Below, one piece after another: positions 44,243 to 52,508 of a stretch of 64,000 nucleotides of DNA. Source of the stretch: Paenibacillus apiarius (GTDB lineage: Bacteria; Bacillota; Bacilli; Paenibacillales; Paenibacillaceae); the NCBI RefSeq assembly GCF_017052585.1, contig NZ_JAFFHZ010000001.1, forward strand, positions 1,054,001 through 1,118,000, in the 5' to 3' direction. The translations under genes and the position numbers were made by a program. Position 1 is the first letter of the stretch. Every line of letters starts with the position of its first letter. The notes below the pieces were generated by a model. That model had not been told where the DNA came from. It made no database searches and was given only the letters and a program-made list of their open reading frames with translations.

Positions 44243-45307
44243 CTACGGCTTGAGCCAAGCCGATAAATGCTCGCCAACAAATTCGTCATCCGTCAAATGA
44301 GGATAGTCCCGGTAAATGCGGTCCAGTTCTTCCGCCTGCCCGGGCGACAATCCTTCTTCCTCATTCAAGCACCATATTCCGTCCAATAAGCCCTGTCTGA
44401 ACAGCACTTCATGAATGCCGGCAATGCAGCCCTTGAATCCATTCGCCGTGTCGAACACTGCCGCGTTGGAATCGGTAACCTGCGCATTCAGCGTAAGCCA
44501 CTCGCTGGATATCCGCTCGTGCTCGCAGGCATGCTTCACGCGCTCCAGCAATTCGACCGCCCGCTTCGTCCATACCGCCCAATGCCCGAGCATCCCGCCG
44601 ACGATCCGTTTCTCGACCGGCTTGCCATCGACCATGAACCGGTACACGGTCAGCAAATCGTTGACGATATTGTCGTCATTGCCGGTATATAGCGCAATCT
44701 CGTCCTTGCGCCGGGAGTGGCACACCGCGCGCACGACGTCAATCGTCTGATAACGGTTGAACGGCGCCATTTTAATCGCCATCACGCCGGGGATATCTGC
44801 GAATTGCCGCCAGAAGTCATAGCTGAACACCCGTCCGCCGACAGACGGCTGCAAATAAAATCCGAATACAGGGATGATGTCCGCAATTGCCTTCACCCGT
44901 TCCAAATGATTCAATTCTGTCCAGCCTTCAAGTCCTCCCATGCTCACTAAGCCCATTTCATAGCCGAGGGATACGGCCAAGCGCGCTTCCGCAACCGCTT
45001 GATCCGTCGTGCCGCATATCCCCGCTACCTTCAGAAACGGGCGATTCAGTCCGGCCCGCTCCACCTCCTCCGCCGCGATCCGCAGCACCGGCTCATACAG
45101 GCCGGCAGCGCGAAGTTCGAATTGGGTGGAATGGACGCCGACAGCAATGCCTCCAGAGCCCGCTGCCATATAATACCGGGTAAGCGCCCGCTGCCTTGTC
45201 TCATCAAGCTTCCGTTCCGCCGTGAGCGCCAGCGGATGAGCCGGAATGACGACGCCTTCATGCAGCTTCTGCCGCTCCGCGGTTGATAACGGCCGATATG
45301 CAGCCAT
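44243..45307 (-). CDS. Dihydrodipicolinate synthase/N-acetylneuraminate lyase family protein
   Basis: The protein is 354 residues from ATG 45307 (AAAGGGGG upstream), one base after the previous stop. It has the TIM-barrel order of DapA-type class I aldolases, with FGFYLQPSVGG around the catalytic Tyr and MAIKMAPFNRYQTID with the Schiff-base Lys. It is about 50 residues longer than true DapA and lacks its usual N-terminal Thr-Thr pair, so a sugar-acid lyase or aldolase role fits better than lysine synthesis. The neighbours (SDR, ABC importer, dehydrogenase) suggest catabolism of an unusual sugar. Confidence 0.87.
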   Translation of the reverse strand: MAAYRPLSTAERQKLHEGVVIPAHPLALTAERKLDETRQRALTRYYMAAGSGGIAVGVHSTQFELRAAGLYEPVLRIAAEEVERAGLNRPFLKVAGICGTTDQAVAEARLAVSLGYEMGLVSMGGLEGWTELNHLERVKAIADIIPVFGFYLQPSVGGRVFSYDFWRQFADIPGVMAIKMAPFNRYQTIDVVRAVCHSRRKDEIALYTGNDDNIVNDLLTVYRFMVDGKPVEKRIVGGMLGHWAVWTKRAVELLERVKHACEHERISSEWLTLNAQVTDSNAAVFDTANGFKGCIAGIHEVLFRQGLLDGIWCLNEEEGLSPGQAEELDRIYRDYPHLTDDEFVGEHLSAWLKP

Positions 45308-45308
45308 G

Positions 45309-46325
45309 CTAGTAATCCCCCTTTCTCTCTTGGAAATGAGTCGGCTTGTTCCATACTTCTCCGCCCTGCTCCAGCCACTCGGCAATCCAGTCGATCATTT
45401 GCATCAACGATACGCGCGGGTATCCGAACAATTGAAACGACTTCGCCGCGTTGCTCAGCAGCGCCGTATCCGCTTCCTTGCCTTCGATGATCGGCGGCAG
45501 CCCGAACCGCTGTCCGAATTGCTCCGCCGCCCAGCGCAATGATATCGTCTCCGGGCCTGTCACGTTAATCATGTTCGGGGGCGTGCTGCAGGCCAGCAGC
45601 GAGCGGATGGCGATTTCATTGGCATCCCCCTGCCAAATGCAATTCGCATGCCCCATGCTGATATCAATCGGACGCTTCTCCCGCACCGACTTCGCAATCT
45701 CAAGCAGAACGCCATAGCGCAGATCGATAGCATAGTTCAAACGATAGATGGCCATCGGTATGGAATGCGCCTTCGAGTAATATTCGAACACCCGCTCCCG
45801 CCCCAAGCAGGATTGCGCATACTCTCCGACAGGTCCCGTATCCGACTGCTCGCTGGCGCCGCCTTGGAGTACCGGGGTTAACGGATATACGTTCCCCGTC
45901 GAGAACACGACGAAGCGGGAATTACGGAATTTCTGCGCCACTTGCCCCGGTAGATAGGCGTTCATCGCCCACGTAAACCCTTCGTTGCCCTTCGTCCCGA
46001 ATTTGTTGCCTGCCATGTAGATGACGTTCTTCACGTCCGGCAGTTGTTCGAGTCCGTTCGGATCGAGCAGGTCCGCTGCAATCGTTTTCACGCCGTCACG
46101 CGCCAATTGTTCCTTCAGACCCGCAGCGGAGAATCTCGATACGCCGTACACTTGCTTGTTCACTCCCGCCTTCCGGATCGCATTCATCGCCAAGCGCGCC
46201 AGACTCGGCCCCATCTTGCCGCCGACGCCCAGCAGCATAATATCCCCCTCGATATTGGCCATATCCTGAACCAGTGCATCTGACGGCTCCGCCAATTTTG
46301 CTTCAAGCTCTTCAATCGTTCTCAT
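45309..46325 (-). CDS. NAD-dependent epimerase/dehydratase-like SDR with altered active site
   Basis: The protein is 338 residues; the start follows AGAAGGAAGGG. The NAD-binding turn is GVGGKMGPSLARLA. FVVFSTGNVYP holds the catalytic Ser/Thr position of extended SDRs. At the YxxxK motif the sequence reads GEYAQSCLGRE, so Cys replaces the catalytic Lys. The enzyme may have a changed mechanism or act as a binding protein. It is the first gene of the minus-strand cluster, coupled to the DapA-like gene. Confidence 0.83.
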   Translation of the reverse strand: MRTIEELEAKLAEPSDALVQDMANIEGDIMLLGVGGKMGPSLARLAMNAIRKAGVNKQVYGVSRFSAAGLKEQLARDGVKTIAADLLDPNGLEQLPDVKNVIYMAGNKFGTKGNEGFTWAMNAYLPGQVAQKFRNSRFVVFSTGNVYPLTPVLQGGASEQSDTGPVGEYAQSCLGRERVFEYYSKAHSIPMAIYRLNYAIDLRYGVLLEIAKSVREKRPIDISMGHANCIWQGDANEIAIRSLLACSTPPNMINVTGPETISLRWAAEQFGQRFGLPPIIEGKEADTALLSNAAKSFQLFGYPRVSLMQMIDWIAEWLEQGGEVWNKPTHFQERKGDY

Positions 46326-46686
46326 CCCATTTCCCTTCCTTCTGGTTTAATGGTGAAGCACCGTTCCTACTTTCATGTTAGGAGAGGGGAATGGATATAG
46401 ACAAGTAGATTAAATTGTCTTTAAGTGCTGATGCTTAACATTATCCTAGCTAGATATAAACAAGTTATATACCAGATATACAACAACTTCAGCAACATAT
46501 CAACCATTGTCAATTCATAAAACCAATAAGGAAGCTTACGTAAAGTAAATATATAAGCGATTATTAAGTTTATTCATAATTTATTTGGACTTTTATATGC
46601 TGGTTTAAATCTAGTTTTCAGACTGATAAGCTCGGTACAGAACCCGGCTATATAAAAGTGAATACGCCCAAAAAATAATTTTTTTG
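46326..46686. other. AT-rich divergent intergenic region
   Basis: No gene is supported. It should hold the promoter of the SDR-led operon. CTAGATA at 46450-46456 recurs before the two other transcription units of this cluster (42801-42807 inverted, 40973-40979). I could not fix a convincing minus-strand promoter. Confidence 0.5.
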
Positions 46687-46715
46687 TTGCGCTCTGGTTA
46701 TTTGGTTACTATAAT
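46687..46715 (+). promoter_or_regulatory. Promoter of the MFS gene at 46754
   Basis: TTGCGC at 46687-46692 and a perfect TATAAT at 46710-46715 are 17 bases apart. The predicted transcript start at about 46722 favours the translation start at 46754 over GTG 46733. Confidence 0.7.
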
Positions 46716-46753
46716 AGTAGTAACTTTTCAACGTGAAGGAAGGAATGTTTCGT

Positions 46754-47932
46754 TTGGACTTTCGTGTATATATTTTAGCGCTGGCGGCCTTTGTCGTTGG
46801 TACCGTGGAATTGATTATCGGCGGGATTCTTGATCAGATTGCGTCCGATTTGCACATCTCCGTCAGTGCGGCAGGGCAGTTGATTACGATCTTCTCGATC
46901 GCCTTCGCCGTGTCTGCGCCGATATTGATGAACGTAACGGCAAGATTTGAACGCAAGAAGCTATACCTTGTCTTTTTATTCGTGTTTCTTATTTCCAATC
47001 TTATCGTCGCCTTCAGCTCGAATTATGTGACCTTGTTGGCGGCTAGAGCCTTGTCCGCATCAAGCGGTTCATTGCTTGTCGTCTTGTCCATCACGATCGC
47101 GTCGAAGCTCGTCCGGCCAGAATACAAAGGGCGCGCCATCGGCGTCATCTATATGGGCATCAGCGGTTCGCTCGTCTTGGGCGTTCCGATTGGCATGTTG
47201 ATTGGCAATGCATACGGCTGGAGAGCGCCGTTTCTCTTCGTGGCGCTGCTTACGGCAGCGGCTATGGGCGGAATCTATGCCTTCTTGTCGAAGGTGCCGC
47301 CATCCGCGGTAACATCGCTTCGCATGCAAATGTCTTCGCTCAAGAACGCTAAGCTCGTCAGTGGCCACCTCATATCCTATTTGATGTTAACGGGGCATTT
47401 AACGATGTACGCCTATTTCACGCCGTACTTGCAGACGACCTTTCAGCTAAGTCCGGGGGCGACAAGCGTGGTCTACTTCCTGTTCGGCCTCGCGGCCGTA
47501 TCTGGAGGCGGGCTTGGCGGATGGTTGGCGGATAAATGGGGAACGAGCCGCTCAATGCTGGTTATCGTATCGTGCTTCGCTCTGGCGATGTTCATTCTGC
47601 CTCTGGCCGCGCAAGTATCGTTCTATGTCTTTATGGCGGCGGTCATGCTCTGGAGCGCGCTCAGTTGGGCACTGTCTCCGGCGCAGCAGAGCTATCTCAT
47701 GCAGACCGCACCCGAGACGTCCGACATTCAGCTCAGCTTGAATTCGTCTGTGCTGCATCTGGGCATAGCCAGCGGCTCCGTCGTCGGCGGTATCGTCATC
47801 GAACAAAGCTCCGTGGCTCATAATGCGTGGGTAGGCTGCATCTTTGTGGTGCTGGCGCTTGGGAGCGCGGTGTATTCCCTTACCCGCCCCGCTCTCGGCA
47901 AGCCGGCTGCTCCCGCCGCAATTGCAGAATAG
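46754..47932 (+). CDS. MFS transporter (AraJ/YdhP-like)
   Basis: The protein is 392 residues from TTG 46754, which has AAGGAAGGA nine bases upstream; GTG 46733 and ATG 46745 are in-frame alternatives with worse spacing. It has about twelve helices. YILALAAFVVGTVELIIGGI is typical of the AraJ/YdhP/NepI branch, whose helix 1 carries the conserved TE. ARFERKKLYLVFLFVF is the A-motif region. These proteins export sugars, nucleosides or drugs. It is monocistronic with a good promoter and terminator. Confidence 0.87.
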   Translation: MDFRVYILALAAFVVGTVELIIGGILDQIASDLHISVSAAGQLITIFSIAFAVSAPILMNVTARFERKKLYLVFLFVFLISNLIVAFSSNYVTLLAARALSASSGSLLVVLSITIASKLVRPEYKGRAIGVIYMGISGSLVLGVPIGMLIGNAYGWRAPFLFVALLTAAAMGGIYAFLSKVPPSAVTSLRMQMSSLKNAKLVSGHLISYLMLTGHLTMYAYFTPYLQTTFQLSPGATSVVYFLFGLAAVSGGGLGGWLADKWGTSRSMLVIVSCFALAMFILPLAAQVSFYVFMAAVMLWSALSWALSPAQQSYLMQTAPETSDIQLSLNSSVLHLGIASGSVVGGIVIEQSSVAHNAWVGCIFVVLALGSAVYSLTRPALGKPAAPAAIAE

Positions 47933-47940
47933 ATGAATAT

Positions 47941-47970
47941 ACCCGGGGCATCTGCCTCGGGTTTGTTTTT
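47941..47970 (+). terminator. Terminator of the MFS gene
   Basis: ACCCGGGGCA and TGCCTCGGGT pair (one mismatch) around two bases, followed by TTGTTTTTT. Confidence 0.88.
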
Positions 47971-48025
47971 TCTTTGCCGCATACCTTCTGGCCTTATTGC
48001 GCAGCAAAAGTATGTCTTCGTCCAG

Positions 48026-48246
48026 CTCTTTGCTCCATTCTCCCCCTGCCTCAGGAAAAAAGCAATATAAATGCTCGCTTCCCTGCAACGTTTCGAATGG
48101 CCAGTATACTCTCCTAATCTGCAGCTTCGTGCTCGACTTGATTTTCATTGCAACAGTGTTCTTTATTTTCCATTTCATATCCATGATCATATCCAGGTGG
48201 CCTGCCGCTGCGCCGCTTCTGAGAGGTTGGGAGAGTGGGCAAATAG
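48026..48246. repeat. Inverted pair of the dispersed 30-bp repeat
   Basis: A direct copy lies at 48026-48055 (CTCTTTGCTCCATTCTCCCC and on, about 25 of 30 bases matching the 57-bp unit). An inverted copy lies at 48218-48246 (minus strand CTATTTGCCCACTCTCCC and on). They bound about 220 bp without genes, like ends of a small non-coding element. Confidence 0.65.
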
Positions 48247-48313
48247 GCCAAACTATAGAACACCGCACCCCAGAATCCAAATTATCCGAACACCTTTACC
48301 CGCCTCACCACGC

Positions 48314-48349
48314 AAAAAACTCCCGCACGTTTCCGGCCTGTGCGAGAGT
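48314..48349 (-). terminator. Terminator of the TrmB-family gene
   Basis: On the minus strand ACTCTCGCAC pairs with GTGCGGGAGT (one mismatch), followed by TTTTTT. Confidence 0.85.
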
Positions 48350-48359
48350 GTTCCCGATT

Positions 48360-49124
48360 TCAATAGCGCAGCTGCATAAGCAGCGACTTCATCTCCTCGT
48401 CCTGCATCAGCTCCGCATAATATTTTTGCGATATTTTGGCCAAGGCGACGTCATGATAGAAATACTCAATAAAAAACTTAACGAACGGTTGCGACCCTGT
48501 GCGCATCGCCTGCCAATCCCCGTTCTCCATCCCCGCGAACATGAGCTGTTCCGAATCGGCCACGATGAGCATGAACCGCTCCAGCGTCTGATGTTCCTCC
48601 GTCGGGGCAAGTGTATGCAGCTTCGATACCTTTGCCTGCGGCACGTCCATTCCCGTGACAAACGCCTCGACGCGGACGCCCTCCCGCTCCTTCCGTTCCA
48701 GCAGCGGAACGCATTCCTTGAACACATCGCTCCACATCGAGACGATGATGGAGTCCGATGCCTCTTCGATCAATAGCTTGCAGTACGCCTCGATGGAGGT
48801 ATCCGACTTCAAGCTCCACACTTGGTTATCGGCATATTTTTTGCGTTTGTTCATCTGCTTCAACTGCTCGATGCTGTGCTCGAATTCCTTGGACAGCTTG
48901 TCGATTACGACCTGCAGCGGCAGCGCCAGATATGTTTTTTTCTTGTCGGAAATGGAGTCTGAGACCAGCCCTTTATCGCTCAACCTCGACAGAACTTCAT
49001 AGATCTTCGCCTTCGGCACGCCCGAGTGCTTCACCACGGTCGAGGCATCCAACGGGCCTTCACTGGCAACCAACGTTTCGTATACTTTGCTCTCATATTG
49101 CGAGAATCCGAATTTTTGAAGCAT
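48360..49124 (-). CDS. TrmB-family transcriptional regulator
   Basis: The protein is 254 residues; AAGGAGG lies upstream of the start. The N-terminal winged helix FGFSQYESKVYETLVASEG then GVPKAKIYEVLSRLSDKGLV is the TrmB signature. The C-terminal half (about 100-250, with SDTSIEAYCKLLIEEASDSI) is the phospholipase-D-like effector domain. TrmB proteins sense sugars in archaea; bacterial members are less studied. It is convergent with the MFS gene and divergent from the DJ-1 stub and NUDIX gene. Confidence 0.87.
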   Translation of the reverse strand: MLQKFGFSQYESKVYETLVASEGPLDASTVVKHSGVPKAKIYEVLSRLSDKGLVSDSISDKKKTYLALPLQVVIDKLSKEFEHSIEQLKQMNKRKKYADNQVWSLKSDTSIEAYCKLLIEEASDSIIVSMWSDVFKECVPLLERKEREGVRVEAFVTGMDVPQAKVSKLHTLAPTEEHQTLERFMLIVADSEQLMFAGMENGDWQAMRTGSQPFVKFFIEYFYHDVALAKISQKYYAELMQDEEMKSLLMQLRY

Positions 49125-49287
49125 TGCTCCTCCTTCTGTTCCTTATCCTTGCATCCGTTTCGGAACGTTGTTCCGCGTCGCGTTACGACTATCTTACTCC
49201 AGCCGCCGGGAAATGAAAAGCTCATCCCTTAATCCTGTCCACCTTCTCCCAAAATGAATTATAATGAACTAGACAGAAGGAGTGGAT

Positions 49288-49353
49288 ATGATGACTCAGA
49301 TGAATCGCCAACGGACCGTAGGAATCGTTCTCTTTGATGATGTGGAAAATTGA
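49288..49353 (+). pseudogene. N-terminal stub of a DJ-1/PfpI-family gene
   Basis: A good ribosome site (AAGGAGTGG) precedes ATG 49288. The 21 codons read MNRQRTVGIVLFDDVE near the end, the usual beginning of GlxA/ThiJ-type DJ-1 proteins, and then stop. About 180 residues that should follow are missing, and the NUDIX gene starts 22 bases later. This looks like a deletion that joined the start of one gene to the next, possibly leaving a short translated leader before NUDIX. Confidence 0.65.
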
Positions 49354-49374
49354 ATAGATGGGAGATAGATAACG

Positions 49375-49779
49375 TTGAATTCTCAACCTAGAGTCGGCGT
49401 GGGAGCCGTCATCATTAACGATTCGAACGAAATTTTGCTCGTCCTGCGGGCCCGTCATCCAGAGAAGGATAGATGGAGCATTCCCGGGGGCAAGGTTGAC
49501 TTGTACGAAACGTTGGAGGATACCGTCGTCCGTGAAGTAATGGAGGAAGTCGGGCTTCAAGTGGAGGTGCAGCGGCTGCTCTGTACAGCGGAAACGATTG
49601 ACGCGGGGCGGGGGGATCATTGGATATCCGTCATCTACGAGACCAGAGCCGCCGCGGGCGAAGCCCGCAATATGGAGGAAGGCGGGGCGCTTCAGGAAGT
49701 AAAGTGGTTCCCTCTGAATCAATTGCCGCCGAACCTGGCTTCCTTTACCGTGCCAGCCATCGATGCCCTGCGCTCGTAA
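49375..49779 (+). CDS. NUDIX hydrolase
   Basis: The protein is 134 residues from TTG 49375 with GGGAGAT upstream. The Nudix box is complete: GGKVDLYETLEDTVVREVME followed by EVGL, with the metal-binding REVMEEVG core. It hydrolyses a nucleoside diphosphate linked to another group; the substrate (damaged dNTP, ADP-ribose, sugar nucleotide) cannot be told. The short length fits a MutT-like housecleaning enzyme. It is preceded by the truncated DJ-1 frame. Confidence 0.92.
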   Translation: MNSQPRVGVGAVIINDSNEILLVLRARHPEKDRWSIPGGKVDLYETLEDTVVREVMEEVGLQVEVQRLLCTAETIDAGRGDHWISVIYETRAAAGEARNMEEGGALQEVKWFPLNQLPPNLASFTVPAIDALRS

Positions 49780-49792
49780 TCGGATAACCTGG

Positions 49793-49824
49793 AAAAAGGC
49801 CAGAAACGCTCGCAGTTTCTGGCC
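49793..49824 (-). terminator. Terminator of the secreted-protein gene
   Basis: Perfect ten-base arms GGCCAGAAAC and GTTTCTGGCC enclose seven bases; on the minus strand five T residues follow. Confidence 0.9.
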
Positions 49825-49832
49825 TGCTCGAT

Positions 49833-51083
49833 TCAACGTATCGTTTTTTCATTGAACTTTCCAGAGAAGAAGTGATAACCACCGCGCCAGGCAAATGTTT
49901 CACCCTTCTTCAGTTCCGGCGCAGTATCCACAATCTGCAAAAAGTACGTTTTCCCATAATCTTGCGTAAAGACAATCGGACGCAGATCCGCTAGATACTG
50001 TAATTTGCCCAGGCCGTAATCGCGATCGAGCCAGGCGAGCAAATGATGCCGTCCCGCTTCCTGTTTGCCGGAGCGAAGCAAATAGTTGTCTATATCCGGG
50101 TGCTCCGCTTTCGTTCCGGAATCGCTATAGCCTGCGGCTGAACTCCGGGCCACCAGCTTACACCCGGCATAATAACGTATCTCGTCATTCCAAGCGCCAT
50201 TGACCGTCTGCAGCCCGTAATATTTGTATATGGTCACGTCTTCCAAGGCTTCAATATCGTTATTTACCTGAACCTGGCCGCCTGCAATATTGTAGGTTAC
50301 CGTTTCTTTCAATATTTCACGGCCGCTGCCGTCCTGCTGCTTCGTATTGTATCCTTGAATATAGTTAACCACTTGAATCGTCACCTTGCTGTTCGGAATC
50401 ACTTGGCCGTCTTCGACTTCCACTCCATCGGCCCACACTTTATATTGAACTGTTCTTGCTGTAGGGGAACTGTTTATGCCCCCGTCATAGTTGTGATTTC
50501 CCCCTGTAAAATCTTGCCCGTTCGGGTTGCCGGACTCATTCGCCTTTACGATATAAGGCCCAATCCAATCCGATCCTTCTCCCTGCAGCACGGTCGACGC
50601 CCGATTCAAATCCGGACTGATCTCCTTGCCCTCGTTCGGGCTTAGCCGCCATTCATAAAAGCTGTGCAGCTTATTCGCCCCGAAATGATCGAACACGAGC
50701 CACATATCGTAGCGATCATTGTACTTGTGAGCCACTTTAATGTTGCTTCCATCCTTAACTACGTATTGCTTTTCACCCTGCAAAGGTTCGCGAATGACAG
50801 GATTGTTTAATCGTGAGTCAACTTCAATATTAGAATCCGCTCCTTTCAATTGGTTGAATCGCCATGACGACACTTCCACAACCTTGGATTCCGCCTCGAT
50901 ATTTCCCACTGTCGCCCGAATGACGGCTTTACCGGTCCGTAGCGCTCCGGCTACCCAACTTGAAGCGTGATTTGATTTTTCATCATTTTTGGGGAAGTAG
51001 TCGGCAAAAGCAGGCGCGGATAAAACAGTTGTCATCAGAAATGCAGCCATCAGCAAGCTTAAACCTTGTTTCCATATCCTCAT
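49833..51083 (-). CDS. Secreted protein of unknown function
   Basis: The protein is 416 residues. The first 27 residues are a signal peptide (MRIWKQGLSLLMAAF, cut near PAFADYF). The mature protein is rich in Asn, Asp, Gly, Tyr and Trp, with predicted beta structure (YDMWLVFDHFGANKLHSFYE, RTVQYKVWADGVEVED, VTIQVVNYIQGYNT). There is no lipobox, cell-wall anchor, or recognised catalytic motif. It may be an extracellular carbohydrate-binding or toxin-like protein, which is a guess. It has its own terminator and lies in a long stretch without partners. Confidence 0.8.
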   Translation of the reverse strand: MRIWKQGLSLLMAAFLMTTVLSAPAFADYFPKNDEKSNHASSWVAGALRTGKAVIRATVGNIEAESKVVEVSSWRFNQLKGADSNIEVDSRLNNPVIREPLQGEKQYVVKDGSNIKVAHKYNDRYDMWLVFDHFGANKLHSFYEWRLSPNEGKEISPDLNRASTVLQGEGSDWIGPYIVKANESGNPNGQDFTGGNHNYDGGINSSPTARTVQYKVWADGVEVEDGQVIPNSKVTIQVVNYIQGYNTKQQDGSGREILKETVTYNIAGGQVQVNNDIEALEDVTIYKYYGLQTVNGAWNDEIRYYAGCKLVARSSAAGYSDSGTKAEHPDIDNYLLRSGKQEAGRHHLLAWLDRDYGLGKLQYLADLRPIVFTQDYGKTYFLQIVDTAPELKKGETFAWRGGYHFFSGKFNEKTIR

Positions 51084-51492
51084 TCACAATTTCACTCCTT
51101 TATATCCCAATGTAAATAAAGCGTTTTCACAAGTGATTATAAAACCTCCCCTCTGCGCAGCTTACTTGCGTGTTTGAGCATGGTGGAATATACTTCCTTT
51201 TCATTATATTTAAAAGGTTATATTATTCAATAACAACTGCATCAACTTTCTTAAATGATTCGAAAGAATTATGCGTCTCCATCCCTATACCTATAAGCGT
51301 CGAAAATCATCATAACTTACCGCACACACTCGACCTATTATCCAGACCAACGCCCGCGTGCAGTAATGTATTATATTGGCCTCGCTCGATCCTTTGGTAT
51401 AACATAACTTAGTAACAACGATTCCCGCATCGCTTGACAGCGTATAACCTGATCAAACGTTAACATTCTAAGGAAAACCGGAGTGATAAGAA
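51084..51492. other. Gene-free divergent intergenic region
   Basis: AT-rich; it must hold promoters for the secreted-protein gene and the WYL regulator. I see no repeat, RNA or supported small gene. Confidence 0.5.
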
Positions 51493-52428
51493 ATGAAAAT
51501 CGATCGCCTGTTGTCCATCGTCATTCTGCTCATTAACCGGAAGATGGTGCAAGCGAAGGAGCTCGCCGACATGTTCGAGGTGTCGGTGCGCACCATTTAC
51601 CGCGATATCGAGGCCATCAATCAGGCTGGCATTCCGATTGTCACCTTTCAGGGGGCGAACGGCGGCATCGGGCTGGCGGAAGGCTACCGGCTCGATCGCA
51701 ATCTGTTGACGAACGACGAGCTGGCCGCTCTCGTCACGGCGCTGCAGAGCATCTCCTCCTCCTACCGCAGCCAGGAGAACGACATGCTGCTGGAGAAGAT
51801 CAGCAGCATTGTCCCGCCTGCCGATTCGGAGCAGTTCAATATTAAGACGAAGCAGTTCATGGTTGATTTCTCGCCGTGGGGCAACCATAGCCGGACTGAG
51901 GAGAAGCTGGTGAAGCTGAAGCAAGCCATCGAGCAGCAGCAGCCAGTGACCTTCACCTATTGCAGCGCGGACGGCAAAGTGACGGCACGCTGTGTCGAAC
52001 CGTATACACTGGTATTGAAGCGGCAGCGATGGTACTTGTACGGCTACTGTACGCTGCGCGAGCAGTTTCGATTTTTCAAGCTGTTCCGCATCAAGGATAT
52101 GGTGACGGAAGCGCGTCAATTCGAGCGCCAGGATATACCAATCAATCAGCTTCCATGGGAACGGGACTGGAATGCGCCGCATCAGACTGTTCGAATCGTT
52201 CTGCGCTTTGAACCGAACGTAAAGCATCTTGCCGAGGAATGGTTCGGCATCGAAGAACTGCAGGAAGACGAGGAAGGCAAATTCGTCGTATCCGTCCCCT
52301 TTCCCGAGGACAACTGGCTGTATGGCTTTATTCTCAGCTTCGGCGAAGGGGTGGAGGTTATCGAACCGGAGCATATTCGCAGCAAGATTCGCAGCATTGC
52401 CTCCCGCATTGCCGCGAAATACAAGTAA
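51493..52428 (+). CDS. YafY-type regulator (HTH_11 plus WYL domain)
   Basis: The protein is 311 residues. The N-terminal winged helix is KIDRLLSIVILLINRKMVQA followed by VSVRTIYRDIEAINQAGIPI. The WYL domain (about 138-225) shows LVLKRQRWYLYGYCTLREQF, with its namesake Trp-Tyr-Leu. These proteins bind small ligands or nucleic acid and regulate nearby genes. The zinc-ribbon/GyrI-like gene starts 80 bases downstream in the same direction and is a likely partner or target. Confidence 0.92.
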   Translation: MKIDRLLSIVILLINRKMVQAKELADMFEVSVRTIYRDIEAINQAGIPIVTFQGANGGIGLAEGYRLDRNLLTNDELAALVTALQSISSSYRSQENDMLLEKISSIVPPADSEQFNIKTKQFMVDFSPWGNHSRTEEKLVKLKQAIEQQQPVTFTYCSADGKVTARCVEPYTLVLKRQRWYLYGYCTLREQFRFFKLFRIKDMVTEARQFERQDIPINQLPWERDWNAPHQTVRIVLRFEPNVKHLAEEWFGIEELQEDEEGKFVVSVPFPEDNWLYGFILSFGEGVEVIEPEHIRSKIRSIASRIAAKYK

Positions 52429-52508
52429 ATTATTTATTTTAAACCTGACAGAAGGTTGTCAAGTTCGCGCTTGTATACTGAAGACAAAACGAAACAGGAG
52501 TGATTCCA

